Source of the DNA: Parelaphostrongylus tenuis | Taxonomy: Eukaryota > Nematoda > Chromadorea > Rhabditida > Metastrongylidae | NCBI GenBank assembly: GCA_019055375.1 | Contig: JAHQIW010000304.1 | Location: forward strand, 1 to 64,000 | Direction of reading: 5' to 3' | Length of the DNA stretch: 64,000 bases | In this document: positions 46,975-59,383 of the stretch, piece by piece | Numbering within the stretch: the first letter of the stretch is position 1 | How the letters are laid out: every line of letters begins with the position of its first letter | Notes under the pieces: model-generated | Database searches by the model: none | The model's input: only the letters and a program-made list of their open reading frames with translations | Told to the model about the DNA's origin: nothing | Position numbers and translations under genes: made by a program

Positions 46975-47200
46975 ATATGAATGATCATAACAGTGCGAAA
47001 GATGCAGTAAAAATACTAGAAATTTCGTAGAGCACGCGTCTCCGGTATGGATAAGACGCGGGTTCGATTCCAGCCTGAGGCCATGTTTTTGCTCACCACT
47101 AAAATTCTCTTGAGATATACGAAACATCATAACACTGCGAAAAATGCAGTTAAATCACTAGAAATTTTGAACATCTTGAAATCGGCCCGAACTTGAATAC
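46975..47200 (+). mobile_element. single-box TLF copy with intact tail
   Basis: A plus-strand tRNA-like 3' part (TAGAGCACGCGTCTCCGG, then GGGTTCGATTCCAGCCTGAG) is followed by GTTTTTGCTCACCACT, AATTCTCTTGAGATATACG and the tail AACATCATAACACTGCGAAA, AATGCAGT, CACTAGAAATTT. The 5' side carries an inverted tail-like segment (CAGTGCGAAAGATGCAGTAA). Confidence 0.6.
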
Positions 47201-47239
47201 TCGGTTTAGAAAACAAAATTAAAGGATAATTATCTTTTG

Positions 47240-47560
47240 AGCCACGAATGTGGTCTGTCATGGGCATTCATACAAGGCAATATACGTGTCTCGGCCATTT
47301 TTGAGCCATGCATTATCAAATCACTGGACACTGCCCCTTCGGAGATTTTATCATGCATGACTCAAAAATTAGTACCAGACATATCGAAATTCGAGCGTGG
47401 TCTCAAGAAAGACTCGAATCAAAAGGTATGATATTTCACGATTACCAACCAAGAGCAATTGATTGTACAACACTGCCCGTTCGGTGATCTTATCACTTAT
47501 TAGCGCGTGTAAAACGTGACATGGTTTGTTGGTCTTAGGATCAACACTGTCCTTCATACA
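47240..47560. mobile_element. foldback element arm, family FB
   Basis: Contains GAGCCACGAATGTGGTCTGT with CATGGGCATT, a GTGTCTCGGCC block, and GTACAACACTGCCCGTTCGG, TGATCTTATCACTTATTAGC. These are the blocks of the FB copies at 5.7-6.25 and 10.9-11.5 kb. Confidence 0.5.
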
Positions 47561-48372
47561 ATAATTAGTAAAAGACCCGCGTGGCAGGATTAATTAGGAC
47601 AGTGAAGTGACCTTTACGGCACACAACGCACACCCACTCACAATAGGCAACAAAGCCTAAGTACTCTAGTACAATCACCAACAAAACTAAACCAATTTAA
47701 GCACTCTCCACTAATAAACCTATACAATGCGTTTGCGTGAAATTGAAGCACACATGCTTCTTCATAATTGAGATTCCCCTTATACTCACTGCTACCGATT
47801 CCCACAACATCCAGTTTTGGAGGAGTCCATGACATACACCATGAACTTGACATCACCTTTAGTTCAATCCTTTTTTACACTTTACCTAACATCACATGTG
47901 GTGCGGGTCCAGGCAGTTATCGGATTCCATTATGGCCTTCGAATGCTTGGGTGGGTGCTCGAACTTGACAATTTCTTCGTCTACTTTACGAATTTCGTCG
48001 GATAATGCTCAAGGTCGATTCCTTCAAAAATCCAGGAACACGTCTGGACGTTTTCAAATAAAATGAGGAAAAGTGATTTGTCACTAGAGAAGTGTGGAAC
48101 GTTAGAACACATTTCAGTAATATACGCTGACCATTCTTGATATTACAACGTTTTATCGGTCGATTTATATCGGATACATAGGAAATCTATCCAGTTTGAT
48201 AGGTTGGATTACCATGAAATATAAAGAGGACTCGTTTATGCTTCATGAAATGGCGAATAGATAGGGACAAAGGCACTCGTTTATGCTTCACAAATTGGAG
48301 AAAACAGTAGTAGGACAAAGCTCAAAGTATAACGCTGTTGAGATCTTCGAAAAAATGAGTATACATTAAAGA
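47561..48372. other. spacer, no gene recognised
   Basis: Several 60-75 codon frames occur on both strands around 47640-48000, but none reads like a known family. A 16-bp direct repeat (ACTCGTTTATGCTTCA) occurs twice, about 57 bp apart, near 48230 and 48287. Confidence 0.3.
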
Positions 48373-50308
48373 TCAGGGCAAAATTAGACCTAGATCATGG
48401 ACTCTTCTTCCAACTGTATTTTTCAAACGGAGCATAGAATCAGCATACGTCTAGAAAGATATTAAATCAGTTTAAAAGAAGTAACAATAACTTTAAATAC
48501 TGATACAGAACAATCGCCATAATCATATATAAATACTGAAAAGACGTGAATAACACAAAAGTCTTTAGTGTGCCTTAACATACCTCAGGCGTTACCGCTG
48601 CTACAGCTTCCACCTCTATTAGTTGTCTCAGAATGCTATCTCTATGACTAGAGGGCAGACGTACATCAATGTCTTCTGTTGCTTTCTTCAGAAATTCCTT
48701 ACGTATAGCGATTGGTACAGCCTTAATTGTCTTTTTGAAATTATAATATTAAAACAAAGTGTAATTTTTACCAGTCCTCTCGTAGTGTTGTCGCAATCTT
48801 GTTGGCTTAACATGATGTCACCATTTTCGCTGCAATAAAATGTGAAGTTTTTACAGCGTTTCGAAGAAGAAGTAAGCAGAATGATAATAATACTACTGTT
48901 CAATTTGGAGTTGATTGTTGCGACAATTCTGTATCAGCTCGTTCAGCTCTCTTTCCATGAACTTCTTGATGATAACGAGCAACTGCTCATCTTGCGGCTG
49001 TAATACTTTGCAGAAACGGAGTTGTTTTGCAATCTGGTAAACAGTTTGCTAGAATGAAAAGCATACCATTGACTTGGACTTTTCCACAGCTACTTTCTGA
49101 CGTTCTGGGGCTATGCCGGTAGATCTATTCTGATTAATAGCTCGTAACTTGAAAAGCTTGGCCATTTTCGACAATCGCAGTTGCCACTGATTGCTCACAT
49201 TGAGCACCTGTGATGGACTTGAGTTCTGAAAAATACTCTCTATAAAAAGGTATCCTATGTTTGCTTCGAAATTGAGTACTCGAGAACTGAAAGCCTTGGT
49301 AAGCAAACATTACTGAACAAAAGCAGCCGTCGTTTTGCCAAAGTCAAATTCACTCACAAATTCGCGGCTTGCTGTCGGGACGTCCACAATGTCTTGTTCA
49401 CTTAAGAAATCAGTGATGAGTTTACATGCTTACTTACTAGAAGTTGTCTTTGTTATATGCATCAAAGAAGAAAAAAAACTTGCAAGGACAATTCCGGTCG
49501 GGATGGTCCAGGTGATGCATCTTCCGAACCTGAACATCCGTACTACTACACAATACCCTTTTATGTTCCTTAGCCTATAATTTATGATTGTGATATCAAA
49601 GACGTAGCTACTCAACTTTTAAGCTAATAATTCCGACGATCGGAACATCAGAATGAATTCACGAGTCAAGGATCTCATGGTTAGAGAGAGAAGCGAAATG
49701 ATTGAGTGGCTCATAAGTGCACTGAACACCATAGATTCACGATTGGGGAGTGGACGATGCCTAATTTCTGCTGTGCTCACCGTGAACCTATGGATGTCGC
49801 ACCGACCACTCCCGCTGTAACTTCTATCCCGTTCCCTTTTCATAAGATTTCCAATATACAGATTGGTTTTCCGTTGAAATGGGAATGAGACTGTAGATAG
49901 GTCATGTGAGGAAATCAACACCAAGTACGGCATTGTCGCGCAGCAAAAAAATTCTTGGAATAGAGAAGAAATCGTGAACATACGAGTGGAGTTGAGAGGA
50001 AATCGGTGCAAAGGCGATGACGTGAGATCTAATTCATCAGGAACCTGATTTTCGTCGCCAATATTTCCACTTGCCGCTGAGTTTACTGATAACTCAAGAT
50101 CTAAAAAAAAAACAGAATATTTCGTTACTTTGTTTACCCATGATTTTACAGAACAATTGTAAATACCGTCCAACTGTTCATGCTGTACAACGTTCCACTC
50201 CACCTTCTTAAAGCTATTCAAAGTACGGGAACGATCGAGTGTGATGTTTATAGAGAATTTCCGCTCCAGCCTGTATTTAACCTTAGGCAGATCGAAATTT
50301 ATAGACAT
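48373..50308 (-). CDS. unrecognised multi-exon protein
   Basis: The ATG at 50308 opens a 229-codon frame (to 49619), of which at least the first 53 codons look coding. Downstream, five exons join in phase: 49225-49067, 49033-48897, 48829-48772, 48721-48584 and 48450-48373 (TGA stop). A further exon ending at 49358 (with DIVDVPTASREF) precedes them. The exon structure between about 50150 and 49400 is not resolved. The recovered C-terminal part is helical (NQWQLRLSKMAKLFKLRAIN, then QLLVIIKKFMERELNELI) and ends SMLRLKNTVGRRVHDLGLIL. There is no signal peptide or membrane segment in the confident exons. No family was recognised; the helical, charged character fits a subunit of a complex, but that is speculation. 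Confidence 0.65.
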
Positions 50309-51815
50309 CTAAGGGAGGGGATAAAATTGATACAAATCATATGAATCATTTCTATATGATGAATTTCCAGTGCTTCAACAAGCATTTAAGCAACAAGCTT
50401 TCATTTGAGGAAAAAAGGACGTAGCTATCAACAATCAGGGCAGTGAAGGCAAATAAAAAACAAACATATTAAATTTCCTTCGGATTATAAAAATTCGACA
50501 AATGTGTCTTCACTCAAAGGCGATGGTTGACGTTTCGGCAATTTCTGAGCCTAAACTTTCTATACCATGACATCATATACATCCAGATAATTCGATTAAT
50601 CTTTTAATCTGATGGAAAGTCAAGTATATATCATAACCAATACAATGAAAGATAAAATTTAATTAATTTAAACACCCGTCATCGAAAGTTACTGTGCGAA
50701 TTCCAACAGTTTTTGCACGCTGTTCGTTTCCTCGCATTCATCCTCCACAAAGTCTTAAAATATATGTAGTCTGGCGGATGCTTGAGGATTCCGTCTTCAT
50801 GAATTTCGCATTCTGGCTAAGACCATTTTCCTTGGTATGTTAAAGACAACCGGGTTGACGCGAGGATGAGGGAGGGAACAGAAATAGAGTTTTGCTTCCT
50901 GATAAACCGCAGCACTAATCACTGTAAGTGAATTATAATGTGAAGATGTAGTATGCAATATTATACACAATATAGATATACATGATCTATGTAAACTATT
51001 AAATATGGTATAGTAGTACGTTTAAGAGCTGATGAAGGCGACATGGCCAAAACGTTAGCCATCTCTTTGTGACACAATGGGGAGACAGACTTCCAGCACT
51101 AGCCCAGCCCGTTGTGCGCTAGGCGGCTCAGCAGCGAGCAACTCGCAGTGACGATTACCTAAAGCTGCCTTATATCGGGAAAAAGGTTACTGGTTCGATC
51201 TCTTATAACGACGCTCCACGGTAGTTTTTGTTGGCGTTATCTTTCTGTTTTTAGTACAAAATCCTCAAATCACTGACACATCATGTCTCACATAGAAATA
51301 CCGCAACACATGAGAATAATTTATCAATATCTATTCGACGTTTGTATCAAAAAGTGTGAAATATTAGACAACTGGAGTTTTTTGCTAAGATAATTATGTT
51401 ATAGATAAACCCTCGACTAATCGACATCAGAAAATACCAAAAAACTACACGGGAGCGTTGTATTAGGGGATCAAAACAGCAGCCTCTTTCCGGAGCACGA
51501 TGCTTTCGCCACTGCGGGTTGCTCACGCCGAGCCGCTCCGCGCGCGAACGGGGCTAAATCTGTGGATCTATCGTCCTCAATGTGTTAAGAAGATATAACC
51601 ATGCGAAATCAAAAAGGATAACTCTTTTAACAGTTTTAATTATTCACGCGAAGTTCAGCGGAAGTCGAAACCTTTTTTCTACAGACGATTTGTAATCTCA
51701 AAAAATACTTTCGATTCATCAATAATATTCCCACGACCGCTGAATAATAACCGGAAAAAAGGGCTACTGGAATGATAAGACCTTTCGTTGACGTAAATAC
51801 ATAGGTAGTAATCTG
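50309..51815. other. spacer with repeat fragments
   Basis: Fragments shared with repeats elsewhere: ACTGTGCGAATTCCAACAG (50690), GGCCAAAACGTTAGCCA (51043) and a GC-rich piece at 51480-51560 like that at 22.65 kb. No gene recognised. Confidence 0.35.
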
Positions 51816-52560
51816 ATAACTTATCTTGAGCCTTTCATAAGGTCTGTTATGGCACTTATGCAATGCTAGACACGTTGCAAAGGGAATTACCCCTACCCAT
51901 AAGGAATCGACACCGAATTATTAGATCAACGCTTGTTGAGTGACAAAATTCGCCCGACATTGCAGCGACCACAGTGGAGCGATTATGCCTTGTATTATAT
52001 TATTGTTATAACCCCTACATATAAAGAAATCTACGCCGAATTATTTCAAGCCACCGCGTGTCAGGCAATGAAATCCCGTCTGACATTGCGGTGATCAACA
52101 GTTGGGGGATTTTATCACCTGACGTGCGGCAATTTGTGATAATTCTGCGTCGATTCCTTTATATGTAGGGGTGTACCACCCTCAAGGTATTGGCTGAACG
52201 AAAAAGCACTGTCCTATTGATGACGCTGTGATGCCGAAACACGTATACACTGTATAAGTGTCATAACAAACCTCATCATAGGTTCAAGATAGGTTATGAG
52301 ATTATTTACTGTTTTGTGAGAGATCTAAATAAACATTCGAGAGTAAAGTGATCCATTCTATCAGCCATAAACGCTCGACTGTGGTCACTGCAATGTCGGC
52401 GATTTTATCACTGACATCGCTGATTTTAGATAATTCGGCGTCGATTTCCATAAAAGTAGGGTATGATACTGATAAGGCTATAATGCCGAAACGCGCTTCT
52501 AGCACTGTATAAGTGCCCTAACAGACCTCATGAAAGGCTCAAGACATGTTATCAGATTAC
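51815..52560. mobile_element. two or more palindromic elements, TTTTGAGCC-related
   Basis: Repeated inverted blocks: AACTTATCTTGAGCCTTTCA with TAAGGTCTGTTATGGCACTT; then ATGCCGAAACACG with TGTATAAGTGTCATAACAAA and CCTCATCATAGG; then CTGTATAAGTGCCCTAACAG with ACCTCATGAAAGGCTC. GGAATCGACACCGAATTATT-type interior occurs in both orientations. Boundaries between copies are uncertain. Confidence 0.55.
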
Positions 52561-53061
52561 ATGTAAATGAAAGTATTAGCCCCTGTGGTACTAACTCCCT
52601 GACAAACCTCTATAATCTAGTTAAAAATGTTTGATTTGAAGGAAGTGCAGCCCCTTACGATGTCTTCTGGTAAATGGAAAAAAAGTTCAGACTTAATTCA
52701 AAAGGCGACGTAATAAAAGAAGGTAATTGTAACAGTTCTTCACGAATTATTAAGGATAATTCAAACAAATTTTGCACTCCACGTACCAGTAATATCAGGG
52801 CTTCACAAAAAGAGTAATTAATGAAATTGGTGCCCAGAAAACACTCTGAGAAGTTAAGACTTCACTAACGCAAACTTCACTTCAGGAGTTATCTCGTAAC
52901 GAAGGTGTTGATAGAGAAACATCATCACATGACATTTTAAGTTGGCGGAATGGAGATTTTTTTCCATGTGACGTCGAAATCTGAAAAATATCACCCACGT
53001 TACGATGTCGACATATCGATATACTTTGTATTCGTTGATAGCCAGAAAATGTAACCACGAC

Positions 53062-53409
53062 TTATAAACCGAACTTCTGAACCGTAGAAGCTTCCAGCAA
53101 CGTGGATAATACCTCTTTAACTAACCGAGTGCATAAGCTATGGGCTGTCCTGTCAATTTTATACTGTTTTATATATCTCTCCCATATTTTTAGCCCTTTC
53201 GGTTCAAAAGCCGTTGGATCGCACATTCGCAGTCTCCTGAAAAACGTCCACTGAGATACAAAAGTGCACGTAAAAGCTGAAAAGTGCAGCAAAATCAGAT
53301 GGTACTTTACAGAACCACGGTTTCGCTGGACGTCAAATGCTCGACTTTTCAAAGTTAATGTTTGCATATTCTTCAATACTCTCAGATGTGTAGTTATAAC
53401 ACCATGCCA
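53062..53409 (-). CDS. last two exons of an unrecognised gene
   Basis: Exon 53409-53311 (33 codons, behind acceptor TTGACAG, donor GTAAAG) joins in phase with exon 53250-53062 (62 codons and TAA) across a 60-bp intron. The translation contains LRVLKNMQTLTLKSRAFDVQ, then WTFFRRLRMCDPTAFEPKG and KIWERYIKQYKIDRTAHSLC, ending VQKFGL. No domain was recognised. No upstream exon could be placed in the 1 kb before the SPATS2-like gene ends, so either the 5' part is small or the transcript continues from further up. A GTTAGT inside the last exon offers an alternative donor. Confidence 0.5.
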   Translation of the reverse strand, partial: WHGVITTHLRVLKNMQTLTLKSRAFDVQRNRGSVKYHLILLHFSAFTCTFVSQWTFFRRLRMCDPTAFEPKGLKIWERYIKQYKIDRTAHSLCTRLVKEVLSTLLEASTVQKFGL

Positions 53410-53554
53410 CTGTCAAAAGGAAGTAGAAACAAAGACTTCAATTAGATTACTTTGAAATTAAACGAGAACTCAGGTCACGTAGTAAGCGATTCTAAAATTC
53501 AGTTTCAAATCAAGTTAAATTAATTTCACTTCATCGATCCGTCTCCACTGTTTT

Positions 53555-53800
53555 TTTTTCACTGTGCGAATTCCAGTATTCCAAGCATCAATTCGTTCTT
53601 CCGCCTTCTTCTTGAAAGGCGTAGAATATTAACGGAGCGTTTCTCCTTGCAATGTCGAGAATAGCCCGGCTGTGGCATTTCGTGAGGTGTACGCTGTTGA
53701 CTGCTGGGTAGTGTGGATCACTGGGTGTTCAGCCAGCACGCACCGCTACGAGCACCACAACCATTCGGCTAAGGCGCTCCCAATCGAGCTAAGGTTTAAA
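53555..53800. repeat. interspersed repeat (second copy of the 21.1-kb repeat)
   Basis: TTTTTCACTGTGCGAATTCC, then TCTCCTTGCAATGTCGAG, GACTGCTGG and CACAACCATTCGGCTAAGG follow the same order as at 21125-21440. Confidence 0.5.
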
Positions 53801-54443
53801 ACCAACAAATGGTATCAGCCAATATCAACTCACTCGTATATGAACATCCACATGTTTACTTCGTCCATTCTCGTATATGACTGCCGCATCACCACTATTT
53901 ACTCCTATGAGTGTATCATCTTGCTATCAGAGTCAGACATTTAGACAATGTAAAACAGTGAAGCAGACCACCAACACATTTTACGGCAGACAATAAATTA
54001 TTTATTCTACTCGAATGAAGTATAAATACCTACTTTGGTGCATACACAGTAATGCTGATGAAACAGAAAATAAACCACAAAGTGCTGACCAACAGCCATT
54101 ATATAAATTGCAACATAATCACAGTGGGTGTAGCGTGTGAAATAAAACGGAACAGAAGGCAAAGCCTGATAAAATTATCAGACGAGAAGACCAAAATAGA
54201 GAAAGGCACCGATTCGACTGGTCTAAAACACCATAAATAATCACATTTTTTTGAGGTTTCAATACCTCGTGCAGTTAAAGGCCACTAGCAACGTATACAT
54301 AGAAGTTCCAAGACGTAGAAGTAGAAACCAATATTCGTGAACAGCCGTGTGAAAAATGTCTAGCCATTTCCAAACCAAAAAAGAAATCGATGCATGTAAA
54401 CCAAGTGAGCAAAGAAAAACAACTGTCATTGAGAAATTCAAGG

Positions 54444-57400
54444 CTACAGAATGGAAAGTTGAGGACGTATTGAAGTTTTTTCGTTTCTGTACTGCACAGA
54501 GCCCTTCTTAGTAAAGTCCACCCTTCGACTACGACGGACAGGCATGTCTCCAGCAGTGACACCAGACAGTATGGACGCATCAATTCCAAACGCCGCCAAC
54601 TGTGCTGCTAAAGAACGTTGCAGAGCTTCCAACTGATCTGCAGAAAGCACATCCGACTGCATCTGAATCCCTCCACTAACGACCTTGGCCGGTACAGCAG
54701 GCTTAGACGGTGCTTTGTCCTCTGAAATTATTCGCTGGTCTCAGAAAAAAAGTGTTCCAAAACACATTCTACTGACAGCACTCAGTGAATACATAAAGCT
54801 AGGACACAAACCGTTATGGGTAGGGCTGAGGTTAACGCCTGAATCCGCTCCGAGTGAGCTTGAGATGCTGGACTGACTGGTGGCATGTTTGATAGCAGCC
54901 GCCTGAACTGGTGAGACTGCTTTCGGAACAGACGCAGCTGCTGGTGTAGAAGGTGTACCTTGAGTTGATATGACTGCAAAAATGACTGTTTAGATAAATA
55001 GTTTGCTCGCTATCTCATCAGTGGAAAATTTCAAATGAAGACGTAAGCGGCACGAAGATTTCTGCTCCACAGCATGGAAATAAGTAGGATGATTTCACCA
55101 TAAAAATGCTCTTTGGCTAAAATGCTTACTCAAACAATAACACACTGCACGATATTTTCGGACATTTCTTCCCAATGTCTGAGACAATTTGACGAGTAGG
55201 AATAATGATACTAAGCAGAACATGAGAGATAAGCACCAACATTAGCACCTAGTAATTTGAATGAACAACTTATAAACTGAAGACCATTTCGTTTCTATGT
55301 GCGTTGATAGGATTGATTACTTGGGCAACCACAATGATGCTGAGATACGAGCAACTAAATAGGGAGCCAATAAACCCTAAAAATGTAAAGAGAAATGGGT
55401 ATACGTTGACAAGAGTCAGGACGGTTAATGTTGACAAGAAACTATGCATACATTCGATTGAAACATAAGAAACTGAGCATACATTCGATTGTAACAGCTA
55501 CTGAGCAAAAGAGGACGCCGTTTTATAAAATCAATTTAGTGCCAAAAATGTGTCAGCAATCCTAATAAAAACACAGCAGACATAACACCATTAGTATGCT
55601 ATAAACCAACCTGATCCAAATTTTTCTATTAGTGACATCAAGTGGTTAAAGTCAGCATCAACGAACTTCGAGTGCGTTCCGCACATTGCCAATAGCATCT
55701 TTTCACGCTCTGCGATAGCACTACGAAGCGCCTAAAAATTGTTAAATAATGAAATTACAGAAATTTTTTTTTCAATTTCTCAAAAGCACTACTGACAGAG
55801 ACAATGCTCAAGGAACTCAACAAACGGGAATGAAGATAGGACTGCGCTTAAACCGCACGAAGAGCTAACTCATGAAAAACCAATGGCGCAATGATGAACC
55901 TATCAAACTGGATGGTTCTTTGATTAGAAAGACCTCCTCAGTACGTGTATTTTGCCGTTCACCGAACAAGAAAAACAACATGAAGGAGAAACTTGACAGA
56001 AGAACTAGAACCAAAGTGAGCTGCATTCGGGTCTTTCAATGAAGCCATTGGCCAATTATGGAATCGAAAGAACGCGCTAACCCTTGCACTTTAACAGTCC
56101 CTCTAAGGCCCTGCTATGAAGCCAAGAAGACGGCTGTCACTTTGATCACGTTAGGATTACTGTGAACAACTCACAGAGCTCCTGAACGATGTCTTCCGAA
56201 AATCGGTCGGCACTCATAACGCCTGTGGCTTGTGCAGCTCTGATCTCCGAAAACTATCACATCTTTGCGATCCGGAAGACACGCATCTATAGTAAAACAC
56301 AGATAAGCCGCTCATATAGTAAGAAGATTAGACGACAGATGGACAAAGCGACTGTACAGTGGACTCCATGAGAATACACCCGTCCTCGAGGGCCACCACT
56401 TACACGTTGGGCGGACATATTCACTAGAGGAATTAATCAGCTGCATTCGCATCTGTTTTCACATCAGCTGTATTCTCACCTGCAGATATTCTACAGATTA
56501 CAGTATGAAATTCGCCCCAACGGCCATGCTCGAATGAAACCACCGCCATGGACAAAAATCTCGAAAAGAGACAAATGGAAAATGTGCTGAGGTCCGCACA
56601 ATGCGTGAAGACGGACCGTCCAAGTATCCAAGCATCCAAGTAAGTAATAAAATTATGACCGAATAATTATACAAAGATCTTAAGCGCTAATATTAATAAG
56701 AGAAATTCGTCCAAATAGATAGGAATGACAGCATGTCGTGATATATAATAATAGTATAATGACGATTGAACGCGTGTGGCGCAGTGGTTAGAGGTACCAC
56801 TCAAGGCTTACCAATCTTCCCATCTCTCTGAGGTCTATGAATTGATACCAACTTGTCTCAGAGGATAGCAACACTGACTCGATACACTAGCACGCTTTCG
56901 CGACTCATTGTAAAGGGCAGACATGCATTGAATCACCTCAAACGGAGCTAAAAATTGAAGGCGAATGCATAGTGCATCCCGCAGGGACTAGCTAACGTCG
57001 ATAGCTTTATCCTTTTTTTCATAACGGCGAGGATTTCCGAAAACCCTACCCTAAATATGCATGGGACAAACTGTGGAGATCGAACTCTGTGCCATTTCGG
57101 TCATGAAAAAGTAACGCCGCGAATCAACTTGTATTAGCAGGAAAAACTGAACATCGACATTAACCTAGACCAAAGGTCCTCCTGACAAATTGCGGTTGCG
57201 GAAATCCGGCTAGGTACAATTGCATCTAGTGCTCGATTTGAAAATGGAATAGAACATAAATCCAACCCACGCCGGTGGGCGACTCGGGGAATGATTATTA
57301 TGAATTTAACATACTCTTCATCTTTCACCCTCTTCCTGATGATTTATTTTGAAGCACAGAACCTTTTCCCTACTTCCCGCAATCAATCGAATAGCTTGTG

Positions 57401-59383
57401 GAACACACAAGTTATGTTGATTGTTGGCCAGGAAGAGGCCTCCTTCACATGGAAATTGAAAATTTTCTCGATTGAGTGCATTGACGGGTAATCTGACAGG
57501 CGACTCCTTGCTACTTCAATTTTAACCAATATAATGGATTGTAATGATAATGTGTGTGAAGAAGATACTAAGAAAATCACATAAGATGTATACCACCTCC
57601 TATTGCTCACAGTAATGCTTTTGTATTCTATTACTACGGTAACATGTGAGTAACATTATACCTATCATTCATACCTATAGAACGATAGAGAAGAGTCCTC
57701 CCTGCATTATGCCGCGCTTATGACCCACCAAGTTTTCTCGCTGCTGAAGAATTATTATTTGTTGCGCGAAACAAGTATTTAGAGCGAACGAGCGAACTAA
57801 AACTTCCGCCTTCAGGATGAATGTTCATCGCTCAAACATTCCGGAAAGACAGAGGTCATATTTCCTTAAACAAAAAACGTGCAACTTTGCACTAGCCTAC
57901 GCACATATCAATAAGAAATTCAAAATAGAACACGAATAACAAATACGAACGTATCAAGTTTACCTTGAAGGTGTGTTGAATATGTTCCGCTACTGGTATG
58001 TCCTTGTCACTACGTTTAGTGTCGACCGCTGAAAATTCGAGATTTTGGAATCCAGTAAACTTTTAATAACATGATGAGCTAGGATAACCGAAAAAAATGA
58101 CAGTGAAATGTGAGGCATCTGCGTCATATTACGCTAGTCCAAACTTGGATCTTGTACGTTGAAATTTATAAGAGCGTGTGACGCAGTGTTTCGTGGTGCT
58201 GTGTGACACACACGTGGTTGTCAGTCAATGGTTTGATCCCTCGCCTGAAGCCCACCAAACCCTCCATCATTCCGTGGTCAGTGACTTGGTCCCAGACTTC
58301 TCTGGGAATGGCAGCACTCACTTAATACATCGATAGGCCAATGCGAATTGATGTAAAGGCCAGATATGCATTCAACCACCTCAAATGAAGCTTGATGAAG
58401 TCAAATGCGTGGCGCATCCCTCGGGGATTGATCAACGCTGAGAGCTCTCTTTTTATCCTTTATGTGAGGTTTACACAATCACACAGTGATCCTACATAAC
58501 GCCAAGAAGCACACATAGTCAAGTAATTGACAGGTATTCAAACACAAACTGGTTTAGTATAATTTCTGGTTTTTGGATCCATTATTGAGACATTTCTCTA
58601 CCAAAATGTCAATTGAATGGAAGTGTTGCACTTCCAGCGCTGTTCAAACATGATAAGAGATGACACTGCAATACCAATGAGACCAAGTCGAATACATTGC
58701 CTTGCGTGCGCTTTTATTGAATGCACTATAACTTTGCTGAAAAACCAGCTATGATTCTAGTCCTAAGTGAGCGGAACACTTCATTAAACAATGAAATTAC
58801 AAGAACAGAAAACTCACACTCCGCATGGACTATGTACCCATTGCTTTGCGGTGAAGACATCACGGGAGGTTGCGGTGTTGGAGATTTGACTTGAGCTACA
58901 ACTGCATCAATTCACACGACTTGAATGACTAATGATATCGATAATTGCTATCTCCAAATCAAAACATTTCAAACGTACGCTTGCTATCTTGCGGTGAAGC
59001 CTTCGCTACTCCACTGGATGGGGAAGCCGTAGGCGCAACAGAACCAGTTTCTGATTCACACTGCTGCTTGTCCTTCTTCTTCTTCTTCTTTTTGTTCTTA
59101 CTCTTACCAGAACCAGCAGCAGGACGGACCCAATCGCCGAGTACTTCCGAAGCTCCATCTGTCAGAGAAGAGGCATAAGTAGCGTAACGAAATCACTCGA
59201 CACAAAGTATAAAATCACGTCTAGGAGGGACTGACCTTCACAAAATGCTTGAATCGTTCGCTCCACATTCATATCAAACGAATAAAGAGCCAATACGATG
59301 TCATTCGTGCTGACACCTCGTACCACCTCACGAACTTTCGCTACTTTGTCAGCGATGAGCTTGCTCTCGGGAACTTTCGACAT
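54444..59383 (-). CDS. SPATS2-like protein
   Basis: SPATS2/SPATS2L proteins are cytoplasmic, RNA-associated proteins of poorly defined function. Exons in coding order 59383-59236, 59158-58979, 58901-58818, 58028-57964, 55731-55611, 54973-54812 and 54721-54444 join in phase to 345 aa. The start follows CTTTAG, a possible trans-splice site. Residues 1-60 form the UBA-like segment (VREVVRGVSTNDIVLALYSF, then ERTIQAFCEDGASEVLGDW), followed by a lysine run (KSKNKKKKKKKDKQQ) and an NGY motif, the order seen in human SPATS2. Exons 4-5 make the coiled coil (VAEHIQHTFKALRSAIAERE). The C terminus has an Ala/Ser/Pro linker, a helix LSADQLEALQRSLAAQLAAF and a basic patch MPVRRSRRVDFTKKGS. Intron 4 (2.2 kb) and intron 3 each hold a SINE-B copy. 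Confidence 0.88.
56770..57013 (+). mobile_element. SINE-B copy in SPATS2-like intron 4
   Basis: Head GTGTGGCGCAGTGGTTAGAG is clear, but the B box is deleted (the head runs directly into CTCAAGGCTTACC). The body is complete to GCGAATGCATAGTGCATCCC and a CGTCGATAGCTTTATCC tail. It is antisense to the gene. Confidence 0.75.
58171..58462 (+). mobile_element. SINE-B copy in SPATS2-like intron 3
   Basis: A box GTGTGACGCAGTGTTTCG, B box CAATGGTTTGATCCC, then TTGGTCCCAGACTTCTCTGG, GGCCAGATATGCATTCAACC and TGATCAACGCTGAGAGCTC. Near full length. Confidence 0.75.

Noticed and set aside
49335..49580. 81-codon plus-strand frame
   Set aside because: It lies antisense to a minus-strand exon (ending 49358) and is its shadow.
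53062..53376. Uninterrupted 104-codon frame at the gene tail
   Set aside because: A 60-bp intron with good sites removes a hydrophobic segment unlike the flanks; the 34-nt alternative intron is too short.
56189..56371. 60-codon plus-strand frame in SPATS2-like intron 4
   Set aside because: Exons 4 and 5 of the gene already join in phase and no motif is seen, so there is no support for an extra exon or nested gene.
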